A stretch of 35,013 nt of DNA from WGOA01 sp964429745 (GCA_964429745.1 CAYSDI010000031.1:1-35013); one strand, 5' to 3'. Positions 1-9,532 are shown, counted from the first letter of the stretch. The notes: a model not told the origin generated them from the sequence alone. Translations and numbers: made by a program.

Positions 1-1
1 C

Positions 2-2812
2 CAACTAAAGGTGCACGTGGCCGACTTCTACGGTTTCCCGGTTGGAGAGCTCGTTACCCATTTGGCGTTTGTGTTCCGCAGTGCAAGCGGGTCGTTGGTG
101 GGGCGTGATGCTGACGGCAGCGACATGTATTGGCCCGTAGCTGCGGGTGCCGCGGGCGGCGGGTATGGATCGCATGCGTTTGACGGCATAACTTTGCATG
201 TGTTTCCCGCAACCGGGCCAGGTATTGGGTTGCGGGCCTATTCGAACAACATCATTCAGGTAGCGCCCCGACCGGACACGGCAACAACCTGGCAGAACAC
301 GTTCAGCATTGAGGCCTCACCGGAAGTGTCGGCACTAACAGAATTTGCTGATCGGCTGGAACTGGATGCCGGGTCGCTGAAAGCTGTGGTAACCAAAGCA
401 AATTTGCGTCTCAGTTTTGTGCGCGGTGCCGATACGTTGATCCATACGCAAACCTATCCTTCGGGAACTGCCGGGGCGAGTGGTTTCTTCCGCATGCAAA
501 TCTCGGCTGAAGAAAGCTGGCAGGGTACTGGCTCAAGAGCCATTGACATCAACCGCCGCGGCAGGGTATTGCCGGTTTACAATTCGCAGGCGGGTGGTTA
601 TAGTTATGGCGCAGAAACCATGAACATTGCTACACCATTAGCTTTCTCATCCAAAGGATATGCTATCTTATGGGACCACGAAGGGCCGGCCACCTGGAAC
701 ATCGGCGCTTCTGATCCGGAGCGTTTAGACTATACAACAGAGCTGGATATTCCCAGTTTGTTTGTGCTGGGCGGCGCGAGTTTCGACGAGAGCCAGGCAG
801 CGTTCAGGTCGCTTACGGGAGAAGCAGCCCTTCCCCCGCGCTGGGCCCTGGGTTTTATTCAGTCCAAGTACGGCTACCGGAGCACGGCTGACGCGCTGGG
901 CACGGTGGACGATCTGCTGGACGGCAACTTCCCGTTGGATGCCCTGGTGCTGGACCTCTACTGGTTTGGCGACCCGGGCCGTATGGGCGATCTGGATTGG
1001 GATTTGAGCGCCTTTCCCGATCCACCCGGTTTCTTAAACGACTTGCGCAGCCGCGGTGTGCAGCCTATCCTGATTACGGAGCCTTACTTTACCACGGCGT
1101 CCGACAATTATTCGTTCCTGGCGGCCAACGATTTTCTGGCAACGGATCTATTTGGCGATCCATTTGTGCTCGGCGGTTTCTGGACGGGACCGGCAGCGCT
1201 TTTTGACATGACGGATTCCATGGCCAGGGAATGGTTATGGACCCAATACGACAACCTGCTCATCAACGGGCCGCTCGGCTGGTGGTGCGACTTGGGCGAG
1301 CCGGAAACGCATCCATCCGATATGCTTCACAGCGGCGGCTCTGCGCGGCGCATCCACAACCACTACAGCCTGGAGTGGGCGCGGCTGTTGCACGATCGCT
1401 ATGCGGCCCTTCGCCCGAGTGAACGTTTGTTCAATCTGATTCGCTCCGGCTACACGGGTATGCAACGTTATGGAGCCATTCCGTGGAGCGGCGATGTGCA
1501 GCGCAGTTGGTCGGGCCTGCAGGCTCAAATTCCGGTCATGCTGGGCATGAGCATGAGCGGTAGCGCCTGGATGCACAGCGACATGGGCGGCTTCACAGGG
1601 TCTTTTAACGCGGAACTTTACCTACGCTGGACCCAACTGAGCGCATTTGCACCCGTCATGCGCGCCCACGGCGTGGACAATGCCATCACGGAACCGGTTT
1701 ACCTCAACGAGCCTTTTCGCAGCCATGCGCGCAACGCCATTCGCCTGCGCTACCGGCTTTTGCCCTACCACTACAGCCTGGCGCGTCGCTACGCGGCTAC
1801 GGGACGTCCCATGGCTTTGCCTATGGATTACTTTGATCCGGGCAACACAGCCCTTCAAAATAAAAATACCCAATATTTCTGGGGAAGGGATTTACTGGTT
1901 GCGCCCGTCCTTTCGGTGGGTGCCACAAGCCGCTCCGTTACCCTACCGGAGGGCGAGTGGATTCACTGGTTTAACGAGTCGTCAAACGCGGGGCCAGGGG
2001 TCATTACGGCAATCGCACCGTTGGGCAACCTTCCGCTTTACGTGCGCGCAGGCTCGGTGCTGCCCATGGCGCCGGCAGCTATGGCAAACGCCGGCAATTT
2101 TGACGACAGCCATTTGGAACTTCACGCCTTTGCCGGAAACAACAGCTTTTCTTATGCAGGGGAATGTTACCTGGACAACGGCATGCAGCCCGACGCAGAG
2201 ACAACTGGTGCATACGAATTGTTGGAGTTCAATGGCAGCGCAGATGCCACGGGGCATCGCCTTTCGCTTAGCCGGACAGCGGGCAGCAGTTGGCCGGAGG
2301 CGGCCGCCTTGCGCATGATGGATCTGGCTTGGCATCGATTGAGCACTCCGCCCTCCGACGTGCTGCGCGATGGCCTGAGCATGACTGCGCAAACGGATTC
2401 TGCGGCGTGGGCAACAGCCGGTGAAGGCTGGTTTTACGACGAGTCGAAGAACCGAGTATGGGTGCGCTTCAGCTGGGACATGAGCACAACAACCGTAGAA
2501 CTCCGCGGAGCTGCGGTTGGGTTGCCCCAAGCCGAGATCTCGCCATGGAGCGCGACGCTTGCCACCTGGCCTAACCCCTTCGCCCGTCAATTAACCTGGC
2601 GCGTTGAATTACCACCCGTTGCTTCGCTGACCCTACGCTTGCTGAACGAGCAGGGTGTGACGGTCTGGCAGCGAAACTACGGGCGCTTTGCCGGAGGGGT
2701 GCTACAGGAATCGTTGCCCGCCGATGCCATGCGCTTGAGTCCTGGGGTATATGTGCTGCAGATGCTGGCGGACACTCAACTGCTTCGCACGGTGCTGGTT
2801 AAAGGGGAGTAA
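2..2812 (+). CDS. Secreted glycoside hydrolase family 31 enzyme with T9SS sorting domain (5' end cut off)
   Basis: The reading frame is open to the left edge of the window, so the GTG at 11 is probably not the true start; the signal peptide must lie upstream. Residue numbers count from that GTG. A beta-rich N-terminal domain (about 1-270) precedes a GH31 (alpha/beta)8 barrel. The motif WWCDLGEPE carries the likely nucleophile Asp427, and WSGDV carries the likely acid/base Asp495. GH31 retaining enzymes cleave alpha-glucosides, alpha-xylosides and related sugars; the substrate cannot be told here. The last ~80 residues (PNPF..., then LSPGVYVLQM...RTVLVKGE) form a type-A C-terminal sorting domain, so the enzyme should be exported by the type IX system and released or anchored at the cell surface. 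The gene is G+C rich like most of the window. The family call and secretion route are firm; the specificity is open. Confidence 0.9.
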   Translation, partial: QLKVHVADFYGFPVGELVTHLAFVFRSASGSLVGRDADGSDMYWPVAAGAAGGGYGSHAFDGITLHVFPATGPGIGLRAYSNNIIQVAPRPDTATTWQNTFSIEASPEVSALTEFADRLELDAGSLKAVVTKANLRLSFVRGADTLIHTQTYPSGTAGASGFFRMQISAEESWQGTGSRAIDINRRGRVLPVYNSQAGGYSYGAETMNIATPLAFSSKGYAILWDHEGPATWNIGASDPERLDYTTELDIPSLFVLGGASFDESQAAFRSLTGEAALPPRWALGFIQSKYGYRSTADALGTVDDLLDGNFPLDALVLDLYWFGDPGRMGDLDWDLSAFPDPPGFLNDLRSRGVQPILITEPYFTTASDNYSFLAANDFLATDLFGDPFVLGGFWTGPAALFDMTDSMAREWLWTQYDNLLINGPLGWWCDLGEPETHPSDMLHSGGSARRIHNHYSLEWARLLHDRYAALRPSERLFNLIRSGYTGMQRYGAIPWSGDVQRSWSGLQAQIPVMLGMSMSGSAWMHSDMGGFTGSFNAELYLRWTQLSAFAPVMRAHGVDNAITEPVYLNEPFRSHARNAIRLRYRLLPYHYSLARRYAATGRPMALPMDYFDPGNTALQNKNTQYFWGRDLLVAPVLSVGATSRSVTLPEGEWIHWFNESSNAGPGVITAIAPLGNLPLYVRAGSVLPMAPAAMANAGNFDDSHLELHAFAGNNSFSYAGECYLDNGMQPDAETTGAYELLEFNGSADATGHRLSLSRTAGSSWPEAAALRMMDLAWHRLSTPPSDVLRDGLSMTAQTDSAAWATAGEGWFYDESKNRVWVRFSWDMSTTTVELRGAAVGLPQAEISPWSATLATWPNPFARQLTWRVELPPVASLTLRLLNEQGVTVWQRNYGRFAGGVLQESLPADAMRLSPGVYVLQMLADTQLLRTVLVKGE

Positions 2813-2821
2813 TGCGGGTTT

Positions 2822-2920
2822 GCAACAAATAAAAGAACTATTCAATGCAAATAATGCAACGTATAAAGACCCTGCGCAACGAATAAAGGACACATTCGTA
2901 GCACTATTTGCAACGAATGT
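2822..2920. repeat. GCAAC iteron-like repeats upstream of the Fic gene
   Basis: Four copies of GCAAC(A/G)(A/T)AT start at 2822, 2856, 2876 and 2910, spaced 34, 20 and 34 bp. Three of them continue into AAA. A weaker GCAAATAA lies at 2847. The last copy pairs with ACATTCGT at 2892-2899: ACGAATGT at 2913-2920 is its exact reverse complement. The array fills nearly all the space between the GH31 stop and the Fic start codon and even overlaps that start (ATG 2917). This looks like an operator or multi-site protein-binding region for autoregulation by the Fic-HTH protein; the function is inferred. Confidence 0.6.
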
Positions 2921-4014
2921 CCCCTTACATCCATCAGTTAATAGACTGGCCCAGCTTTACCTTTAAACTGGATTCATTGGTTAATTTATTAAGTGACGCC
3001 AGAATCTTACAGGGTCGGCTGCTTGGAAGGATGCAGGCCCTGGAGTTTGATTTGAGGAATGAAGCGACGCTGGAAACACTCACCCTGGAGGTCGTAAAAT
3101 CAACAGAAATAGAGGGCGAGTTTTTTAAACGCTGACCAGGTCCGCTCCTCCATAGCCCGAAGATTAGGCATAGCATTAGCCGGCGCAGTTGACTCAGACA
3201 GGCATGTTGACGGTATGGTGGAAATGATGTTGGACGCTACGAAACAATGTTTTTCACCTCTGACTGTTGAACGGCTTTTTAATTGGCACGCGGCACTTTT
3301 CCCTACAGGTAGAAGTGGAATGTATAAAATAACCGAAGCAAGCTGGAGAGTAGATTCTACTGGTCCTATGCAGGTAGTCTCCGACGCTTTGGGCAAAGAA
3401 AAGGTACACTTTCAATCACTTGACTCCTGCTTGTTGGAATCAGAAATGGATCGCTTTTTGCATTGGATAAACAATAATAAAGATAACGAACCCCTGTTAA
3501 AAGCGGCAATTGCTCACCTCTGGTTTGTTACCATACATCCTTTTGAAGATGGAAATGGTCGAATCACCAGAGCAGTTACAGAAATGTTGTTAGCACATTC
3601 AGACCAAAGCACATAGCGATTTTACAGCATGTCTGCTCAAATCAGGAAAGAAAGCAGTACTACACTATTCTTGAAAAAACACAAAAAGGAAGCCTTGAAA
3701 TAACAGAATGGATTCAATGGTTCTTGCGCTGTCTGATAGCTGCTCTGCGATCCACCGACGTTACGTTAAACAGAGTCATTTATAAAGCCGACTTCTGGGT
3801 AAGACATGCTGCCACAGTGATGAATGAAAGACAGAAAACATTACTAAACAAACTGCTTGACGGGTTTGAAGGTAAGCTAACCTCGTCCAAATGGGCCCAA
3901 ATAGCCAAATGTTCAAAAGACACGGCAATACGAGACATCAACGACCTAATCAAAAAAGAAGTGCTGAAGAAAGAAGACGCGGGAGGCAGAAGTACAAACT
4001 ATGAATTAATCTAA
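2917..4014 (+). pseudogene. Fic family protein (DUF4172-Fic-winged helix), inactivated by three lesions
   Basis: Joining three reading frames gives an ordinary Fic protein. The first piece (2917-3120) is the DUF4172 N-terminal domain beginning MSPYIHQLIDW and ending in STEIEGE, which fits the class II inhibitory helix motif (S/T)xxxE(G/N). A run of six T at 3121-3126 holds one base too many and throws the frame into a stop. The second piece (about 3122-3613) holds the Fic core with the intact active-site motif HPFEDGNGR at 3536-3562; it ends at an in-frame TAG (3614-3616) where Gln is expected. Reading on, one base is missing near 3650-3654, after which the third piece runs to 4014 and encodes a winged-helix domain (about 3817-4014). 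Intact relatives AMPylate proteins with ATP. Three independent lesions make a sequencing error unlikely as the sole cause. The region is visibly more A+T rich than its flanks, which suggests acquisition. Confidence 0.85.
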
Positions 4015-4042
4015 GCAATAATTTTACTATATTTTTTAAATC

Positions 4043-5374
4043 ATGAATACTCCTCAACCCATCACACCTGCTGCCGCATCTGTGAATCGCTGTGCGAGCT
4101 GGAAGTTGACGTTCAGGACAACCGCGTAGTAGCCATACGGCCTGACGCCGATCATGCGGCCACCCGCGGTTGTGGGTGTCCAAAGGGCTTGAAACAACAC
4201 CACCTGTTCTCTTCTCCCGACCGGCTCAAGTACTCCATGAAGAGCGAGGGCAAGACCAGAAAACGGGTCAGTTGGGAAGACGCCCTCTGGGGAATTGGCG
4301 AAAAGGTCAGGCAAATTCGCGGCGATCACCATGGCCAACAGCAATCGGTTGCTAAAGGCCTTTCAGGAACTGGAATTGCTGGTCACGCTCCATATCCTGC
4401 CCACCGAAACCGGCTCGCTGGCGCTTTACATGTTGCCCTGCACAGCGCCGTTGTAACGCCCCGACTTGCCGTTCATTTTTCCGCCAATGCTCGGCCTGCA
4501 GGCTAAGCCTTACCTGCAAGCCACCCGTTGCGTGCTGCGCCCAGAGGGCGAGCAGCGCGACGAGGCCACCATCTACCTGGACCTCTGCCGGGCCAGTGGG
4601 GTCAACTTGTTCGGCTCAGCGGTAGCGCAGCGCTTCTTTGAAAGTGCGCGGGGTGTGCATCGCCTGCGCCAGAAAATGCGGGGAGAAGGGCAAGAGCAGC
4701 CTTCCCTACCACAAGAATTCTTATTGAACGGTTTGCTGCGCCTGACAGGCCAGCCAGGCTTTGGCACCGTGTTGAAGCACAAGCATGGTTGGGCGCGGCC
4801 AGACCCGACAGCGCGGCCAGAACCAACAGCGCGGCTCGATCATGAAGTGGGGAGTTTTTTGGGCGTGGAACTGGATGCTGGCGGCCAGAACCAACAGCGC
4901 GGCCAGACCCGACAGCGCGGCCCGATCATGAAGTGGGGAGTTTTTTGGGCGTGGATAAAACCAAAAGCCGCGTCACTACGCCCGACGGAAAAATCAACCT
5001 GGCTCCGGCTGTGTTGGTGCAGGCCGTGCGCAACCTGGAACTCCATGCAGAAGCACTGCAGCAGCAGGACAGCGAGCGCCCCTTTCGCCTGATTTCTAAA
5101 CGCCACGTGACCACCCACAATTCCTGGACGCACAACTACGAAGATTTCGTGGCGGGATCGCGGGCTGCCAATTACCTCTACGTGCACCCGGACGATATCG
5201 CCCGCATTGGCGTGCAGGACGGTGCTCTGGTAGACGTGTCATCGCAAACGGGCACGGTGCGCCTAAACCTGAAAACCCTGGCCGATCTAATGCCTGGCGT
5301 TGTGGCCCTGCCGCATGGTCGGGGTTAGCAGCCGATGTGCTGGAGGTGTAGGCTCTGGCTGGAGCAAAAGGCAA
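4043..5374 (+). pseudogene. Decayed molybdopterin-dependent oxidoreductase (formate-dehydrogenase-like)
   Basis: Pieces in two frames match a molybdopterin oxidoreductase. ATG 4043 gives MNTPQPI, then the frame jumps near 4064 to TCCRICESLCELEV...GCGCPKG, a CxxCxxxC...CPKG [4Fe-4S] motif. After about 4318 the sequence skips to a much later part of the family (MANSNRLLKAF..., PYLQATRCV..., LCRASGVNLFG), so a large central portion, including much of the cofactor-binding core, is deleted. A TAA at 4454-4456 stands where Glu is expected (PL*RPDLP). An 86-bp duplication (4837-4955) shifts the frame again. The C-terminal molybdopterin-dinucleotide-binding domain follows (4933-5328: VTTPDGKINLAP..., VDVSSQTGTVRLNL..., ALPHG) and breaks near 5320 into a stop; the usual end is missing. 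The remnant stops against the 3' end of the metal-efflux operon. No working enzyme can be made. Confidence 0.85.
4793..4955. repeat. 18-bp GC-rich repeats and an 86-bp tandem duplication inside the oxidoreductase remnant
   Basis: Two 18-bp units, GCGCGGCCAGACCCGACA (4793-4810) and GCGCGGCCAGAACCAACA (4811-4828), recur in reverse order at 4897-4914 and 4881-4896 (the latter missing two bases). Each pair is followed by a copy of the same 33-bp stretch beginning CGATCATGAAG (4837-4869 and 4923-4955). The copies lie 86 bp apart, not a multiple of three, so the duplication itself broke the frame. Replication slippage is the simplest origin; a mobile repeat family is possible. Confidence 0.8.
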
Positions 5375-8300
5375 TTACACGTCCTGCAAGCCCTTATTTT
5401 CAGCCGTGAGATAGCGCTCGAGTGATTTCCGGCCGAATGTGTAGAACACAACCGGAGTGACGATCATGTCCAGCAAAGTACTGCTAACCAAGCCACCCAG
5501 AATAACCGTGGCCACCGGGTACAAAATCTCTTTTCCCGAGGCTTGCGGATTCAGCGTCAAGGGTATCAAGGCCAATGCGGCCACCAAGGCGGTCATCAAA
5601 ACCGGCACCATGCGCTCCAGGGTACCCCGGATGATCATGGGCAAGCCAAATACTTCGCCTTCTTCCTTAACCAGGTGGATGTAATGCGAAATCATCATGA
5701 TGCCATTTCGCGAGGCTATGCCCGTAAGCGTAATAAATCCTACCAAAGTAGCTACTGAAAACGTTCCTCCGGTGAGCCAAACCGCTACTACGCTGCCGAT
5801 AAGCGCGAGCGGTATGTTCAGCATAATCTGCAGCGAAAAAGCCACCGATTTAAAGTGAGCGTACAAGACAAGAAAAATGCCCGCGAAAGAAATAGCGCTT
5901 AGCCAAACAATAAGTTTTGTTGCAGATTGTTGGCTCTCAAATTGCCCGCCATATTCTACGTAATAACCTGGTTGAAGCTCAACTTGTTCGGCAATCGTCC
6001 GTTCAATCTCCCGGACAGCCGTGCCTAAATCGCGCCCCTGAATATTGCAGCTTACCCCAATTTTTCGCTGCGAGTTTTCATGCATAATGCTATTTATGGA
6101 CGTTGTGTACTCGATTTGGGCAATTTGCTGCAGGGGTATCAGGGAACCATCCGGTGCATCAATCAGGGTATTTCTGATAGCGTCAATATTGGTTCGCTCT
6201 TCATCAGTAGTGCGAAGCAAAATATCAAAGCTTTTCCCATTTTCCAGGATTTGGCCGGTAACTTTTCCGTTGTAGAAAATCTCCAGATCTCTGGCCACCT
6301 TTCCAGCCTGCAGGCCATAGCGCTGCAGGGCATCGCGATCAATTCGAATGCTCAATTGTGGCACCATCACCTGCTTCTCCATCTGGACATCCACTACGCC
6401 AGGCACATTGCCAATTGCAGCGGAAATTTCTCCTGCTTTGGCCCGCAATTCATCCAAATCTGTGCCGAATAGTTTTATGGCCACCTGAGCGCGAACCCCG
6501 GACAACAAATGGTCCAGGCGGTGAGAAATTGGCTGCCCTACATTGACCGATACGCCTTTAAGAATGGCCAATTGGCTGCGGATATCCGCTACTATTTCCT
6601 CTCGTCCTCGTCTGGAATCCTCCCGCAACTGAACATCAATCTCCGAATTTGAAACAGGCTCAACATGCTCATCATATTCTGCGCGGCCTGTCCGGCGACT
6701 GACGTATTCCACTTCCGGAACCTCGAGCATCAGTTTTTCAGCCAGCGTTCCAATTTTGTTGCTCTCTTGAAGCGAAGTACCCGGTGGGGTGGAAAGATTT
6801 ATAGTAAAAGAACCTTCGTTAAAGGGCGGCAAGAACTCGGTGCCAAAAAACGGAATGAACGAAACGGCTGCGGCTATGGCAATGACTACAGCAATTAAAA
6901 TGTGCTTTGAACGAGCCAGTCCCCAATGCAACAATTTGGTTTCGTTACGCTTTAGAAACCTAACCAGGGCACTATCCTTTTCTCCATTCTTGCCTACCCG
7001 ACCGAGCAGATAGGAACATAAAACAGGAGTAACCGTAAGGGAAACCAACAGAGAGGATACAATGGAAACAATGTAGGCAACGCCCAAAGGCGCAAATATT
7101 CGCCCTTCTATACCTTCCATATAAAACAGCGGTATAAATACCAGGACGACAATTATGGTGGCATAGACAATGGAGTTCCGCACCTCACGGCTTGCATTGT
7201 AAACCACCTGCAACAACGGTCGTGGACGTTCAAGTTGCCGATTCTCCCGAATTCTTCGGAATACATTCTCCACATCTACAATGGCGTCATCCACTAATTC
7301 ACCAATGGCAATAGCCAGTCCGCCTAACGTGAGTGTGTTGATGCTAAAGCCGAAAAACTTAAAGACGATGGCCGTGATCACGATAGAAAGTGGGATAGCC
7401 GTCAGGGTAATAATGGTGGTCCTGAAGTTGAGCAGAAACAAGAAAAGGACAATCACTACCATGATAAAACCATCGCGCAAAGCATGCTCCACATTAGTCA
7501 GCGATGCTTCTATAAAATTCTTCTGTTGGAAAATATCGGCATTGAGCGAAACATCGTCTGGCAAGGTTGCCTGGAGTTCAGCAAGGACGGTTTCAATTTG
7601 ATCCGTCAACTGTACCGTGTTGGCTCCGGGTTGCTTTTCGATGGTTAAGATCACAGCCGGTCTTCCGTTAATACTGGCATCGCCGCGCTTTTGGGCTGCC
7701 CCAAAGCGAACCTCAGCTACTTGCGACAATAAGACTGGTAAGCCTTCACTATTGGATACCACCGTCTTCTCCAAATCAGAAAGTGATTGTGCTCTGCCGA
7801 TGTTTCTAATCACCACTTCTGACCCGTACTGATCAAAAAATCCGCCTGTGCTGTTCTGATTGGTTAACGAGAGTGCTTCGTCTACATCATCAATGGAGAG
7901 ATTAAACTGCTTCAGCTTAGCCGCTGAGACCAGAACCTGGTACTGGAGTCGCTCTCCGCCAATGGCGATGACCTGGGAAACACCATTTATGCTCATCAGC
8001 CTGCGCCGGATGGTAAAATCGGCCAGTGTCCTGAGTTCAGCCGGCGAGGTACTGTCTCCCGAGATCCCCACCATCATGATTTGCCCCATGACTGAACTGA
8101 TGGGTCCCATTACCGGAGTAATGCCCTCTGGTAAAGGCACAGTTTGCAATTTTTCGGCCACCAATTGCCTGGCCCTGTACACATCGGTACTCCAGTCAAA
8201 CTCTACAAAGACCATTCCTATGCCTATGGCAGAGCTGCTTCGGACGGATTCTACATCCGGGGCTCCATTCAACGCCGTCTCAACCGGCAGCACAACCTGA

Positions 8301-8488
8301 TTTTCTATCTCTTCAGGTGCCATGCCATTGGCTTCGAGGAATATAGTAACGCGCGGTCTGTTCAGATCCGGAAGCACATCAACCGGAAGGTTGATAATGG
8401 TAATGACACCGTATACAAACAACAGTGCTGCCAGAGCAACAACAAAAAGTCGATTTTCTAATGAAAATTTAATTAGTCTATCTAACAT
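5375..8488 (-). CDS. Efflux RND transporter permease, heavy-metal (CusA/CzcA-like) type
   Basis: This 1037-residue protein has the full RND length and layout: a first membrane helix near 12-32, a large periplasmic porter loop, helices TM2-TM6 near 340-490, a second loop, and TM8-TM12 near 880-1020. In TM4 the motif GELVDDAIVDVEN (396-408) holds the acidic residues (Asp400, Asp401, Asp405, Glu407) expected of proton-coupled heavy-metal pumps. It would export metal ions from periplasm or cytoplasm together with the adaptor and outer-membrane factor encoded just upstream in the same operon. By recall of the CusA sequence, at least two of the three CusA methionine ligands seem absent (FTINLST where CusA has a Met), so a Cu(I)/Ag(I) substrate is not assured; Zn, Co, Cd or another ion is possible. 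It is the last gene of the operon, 50 bp after the lipoprotein gene. Confidence 0.9.
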   Translation of the reverse strand: MLDRLIKFSLENRLFVVALAALLFVYGVITIINLPVDVLPDLNRPRVTIFLEANGMAPEEIENQVVLPVETALNGAPDVESVRSSSAIGIGMVFVEFDWSTDVYRARQLVAEKLQTVPLPEGITPVMGPISSVMGQIMMVGISGDSTSPAELRTLADFTIRRRLMSINGVSQVIAIGGERLQYQVLVSAAKLKQFNLSIDDVDEALSLTNQNSTGGFFDQYGSEVVIRNIGRAQSLSDLEKTVVSNSEGLPVLLSQVAEVRFGAAQKRGDASINGRPAVILTIEKQPGANTVQLTDQIETVLAELQATLPDDVSLNADIFQQKNFIEASLTNVEHALRDGFIMVVIVLFLFLLNFRTTIITLTAIPLSIVITAIVFKFFGFSINTLTLGGLAIAIGELVDDAIVDVENVFRRIRENRQLERPRPLLQVVYNASREVRNSIVYATIIVVLVFIPLFYMEGIEGRIFAPLGVAYIVSIVSSLLVSLTVTPVLCSYLLGRVGKNGEKDSALVRFLKRNETKLLHWGLARSKHILIAVVIAIAAAVSFIPFFGTEFLPPFNEGSFTINLSTPPGTSLQESNKIGTLAEKLMLEVPEVEYVSRRTGRAEYDEHVEPVSNSEIDVQLREDSRRGREEIVADIRSQLAILKGVSVNVGQPISHRLDHLLSGVRAQVAIKLFGTDLDELRAKAGEISAAIGNVPGVVDVQMEKQVMVPQLSIRIDRDALQRYGLQAGKVARDLEIFYNGKVTGQILENGKSFDILLRTTDEERTNIDAIRNTLIDAPDGSLIPLQQIAQIEYTTSINSIMHENSQRKIGVSCNIQGRDLGTAVREIERTIAEQVELQPGYYVEYGGQFESQQSATKLIVWLSAISFAGIFLVLYAHFKSVAFSLQIMLNIPLALIGSVVAVWLTGGTFSVATLVGFITLTGIASRNGIMMISHYIHLVKEEGEVFGLPMIIRGTLERMVPVLMTALVAALALIPLTLNPQASGKEILYPVATVILGGLVSSTLLDMIVTPVVFYTFGRKSLERYLTAENKGLQDV

Positions 8489-8538
8489 CCAACGGCGATT
8501 TAATTGCGGCCACTCCTTGTAAAAATCACTAACCGGGC

Positions 8539-9528
8539 TTAGTTGAGTTTGCTGCTTGCGTTGGCAGATGCAGATCCTTCTTTAACCTGGAGGGTAAAAT
8601 CGACGGTTCTTAACGTTCCAGCATCCATAAATTGCAACCAGGCGCGGTAAACCCCTGGCTGTTTAAAAAACGTATGGAACTGCAGGTTGGCGCCCTCAAT
8701 GGCAGGGTGGAGGTGAACAAACTCCAGGGTTTCTTCATGCACGGCAATCATGTGCGCTTTAGCACCCAGGTAATTTCCCAGGCCATTTACATCATAGGCC
8801 ACTCCTGACTTAGAGAAAACGCCATCAAAGTGAATGGACTTGTTGGTGTAGAACGCATCCTCATCTGGTTTAAGCACGACCGTATAGGGAGGAGCTTGAG
8901 CAGAAGTGCCTGGATTTTTGCTGGGCATTTTTGCAGCCGGCTTGCCGCTAACCTCCAAGCGGATCTGTTCCGTTTGTCCGGACTGGCCATACGGTTTGTA
9001 TTCAGAATAAGCCAGGAAGGTGCCCCCGAAAGGAAATTCAACCTGCACAGAATAGGAACCATTAGCCTGGTACTCCGGATGAATGTGCGTAAACCAGGAC
9101 AAATCCTCCGAAACCAGGATTAAGTGAATTTTCTTCTCGTGTTGCACCTCCAGGGGTACAAGGGCATCAGGTTCATCCAAATTTACTGGCTTAAAGCTCA
9201 GTGTCGTTGTCTTTCCCGATTCTACAGGGACCGCTGGTGAAGCTAGCTTCATCGTATAATGACCCTTTGTACCAGATGCGCTTACCGCCTCTAAAGGCAT
9301 GCCGCACTTCTCACACGCCTCACCCTCATGCCCGGTTACCTCAGGATGCATAGGACAGGCAAATGCGTGGTCGTGGACATGCTGATCGTGCTCGCTATGA
9401 TCCTCTGCCGTTGGGGATAGATTTCCCTCCTCAGCAGCTTCCGACTGGCAGGAAACCAGCACGAAGCTAAATACCATACCTAAAAGTATGGTACAAAAAA
9501 TCCTAAAAACTAATTTTGATTGATGCAT
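8539..9528 (-). CDS. Heavy-metal-binding-domain lipoprotein
   Basis: The 329-residue product starts with a lipoprotein signal ending in LVSC, so Cys27 should be lipidated. A His/Asp-rich stretch (about 43-54) precedes a heavy-metal-binding domain of the CPMHPEV...CEKCGMPLE type (Cys58, His61, Cys72, Cys75), known from Bacteroidota efflux systems and some copper ATPases. The rest (about 90-310) contains two beta-rich halves with repeated His motifs (FTHIHPE and FVHLHPA), which could bind more metal. It sits 4 bp after the adaptor gene and before the pump gene, so it is probably a periplasmic metal collector or chaperone feeding the pump. The metal is unknown; similar domains occur with copper and mercury. 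Confidence 0.8.
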   Translation of the reverse strand: MHQSKLVFRIFCTILLGMVFSFVLVSCQSEAAEEGNLSPTAEDHSEHDQHVHDHAFACPMHPEVTGHEGEACEKCGMPLEAVSASGTKGHYTMKLASPAVPVESGKTTTLSFKPVNLDEPDALVPLEVQHEKKIHLILVSEDLSWFTHIHPEYQANGSYSVQVEFPFGGTFLAYSEYKPYGQSGQTEQIRLEVSGKPAAKMPSKNPGTSAQAPPYTVVLKPDEDAFYTNKSIHFDGVFSKSGVAYDVNGLGNYLGAKAHMIAVHEETLEFVHLHPAIEGANLQFHTFFKQPGVYRAWLQFMDAGTLRTVDFTLQVKEGSASANASSKLN

Positions 9529-9532
9529 TTTA

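Noticed and set aside
1235..2590. Open frames antisense or out of frame within the GH31 gene
   Set aside because: The GH31 frame carries the catalytic motifs and sorting domain; the other frames show no domains.
2822..2920. CRISPR-like array
   Set aside because: Repeat units are only about 9-13 bp, spacers are not uniform, and no cas gene is present.
3115..3130. Programmed frameshift at TTTTTTAAAC in the Fic gene
   Set aside because: The shift needed is +1 (or -2), whereas the slippery heptamer of this look promotes -1. The gene also has a nonsense codon and a second frameshift further on, so decay explains it better.
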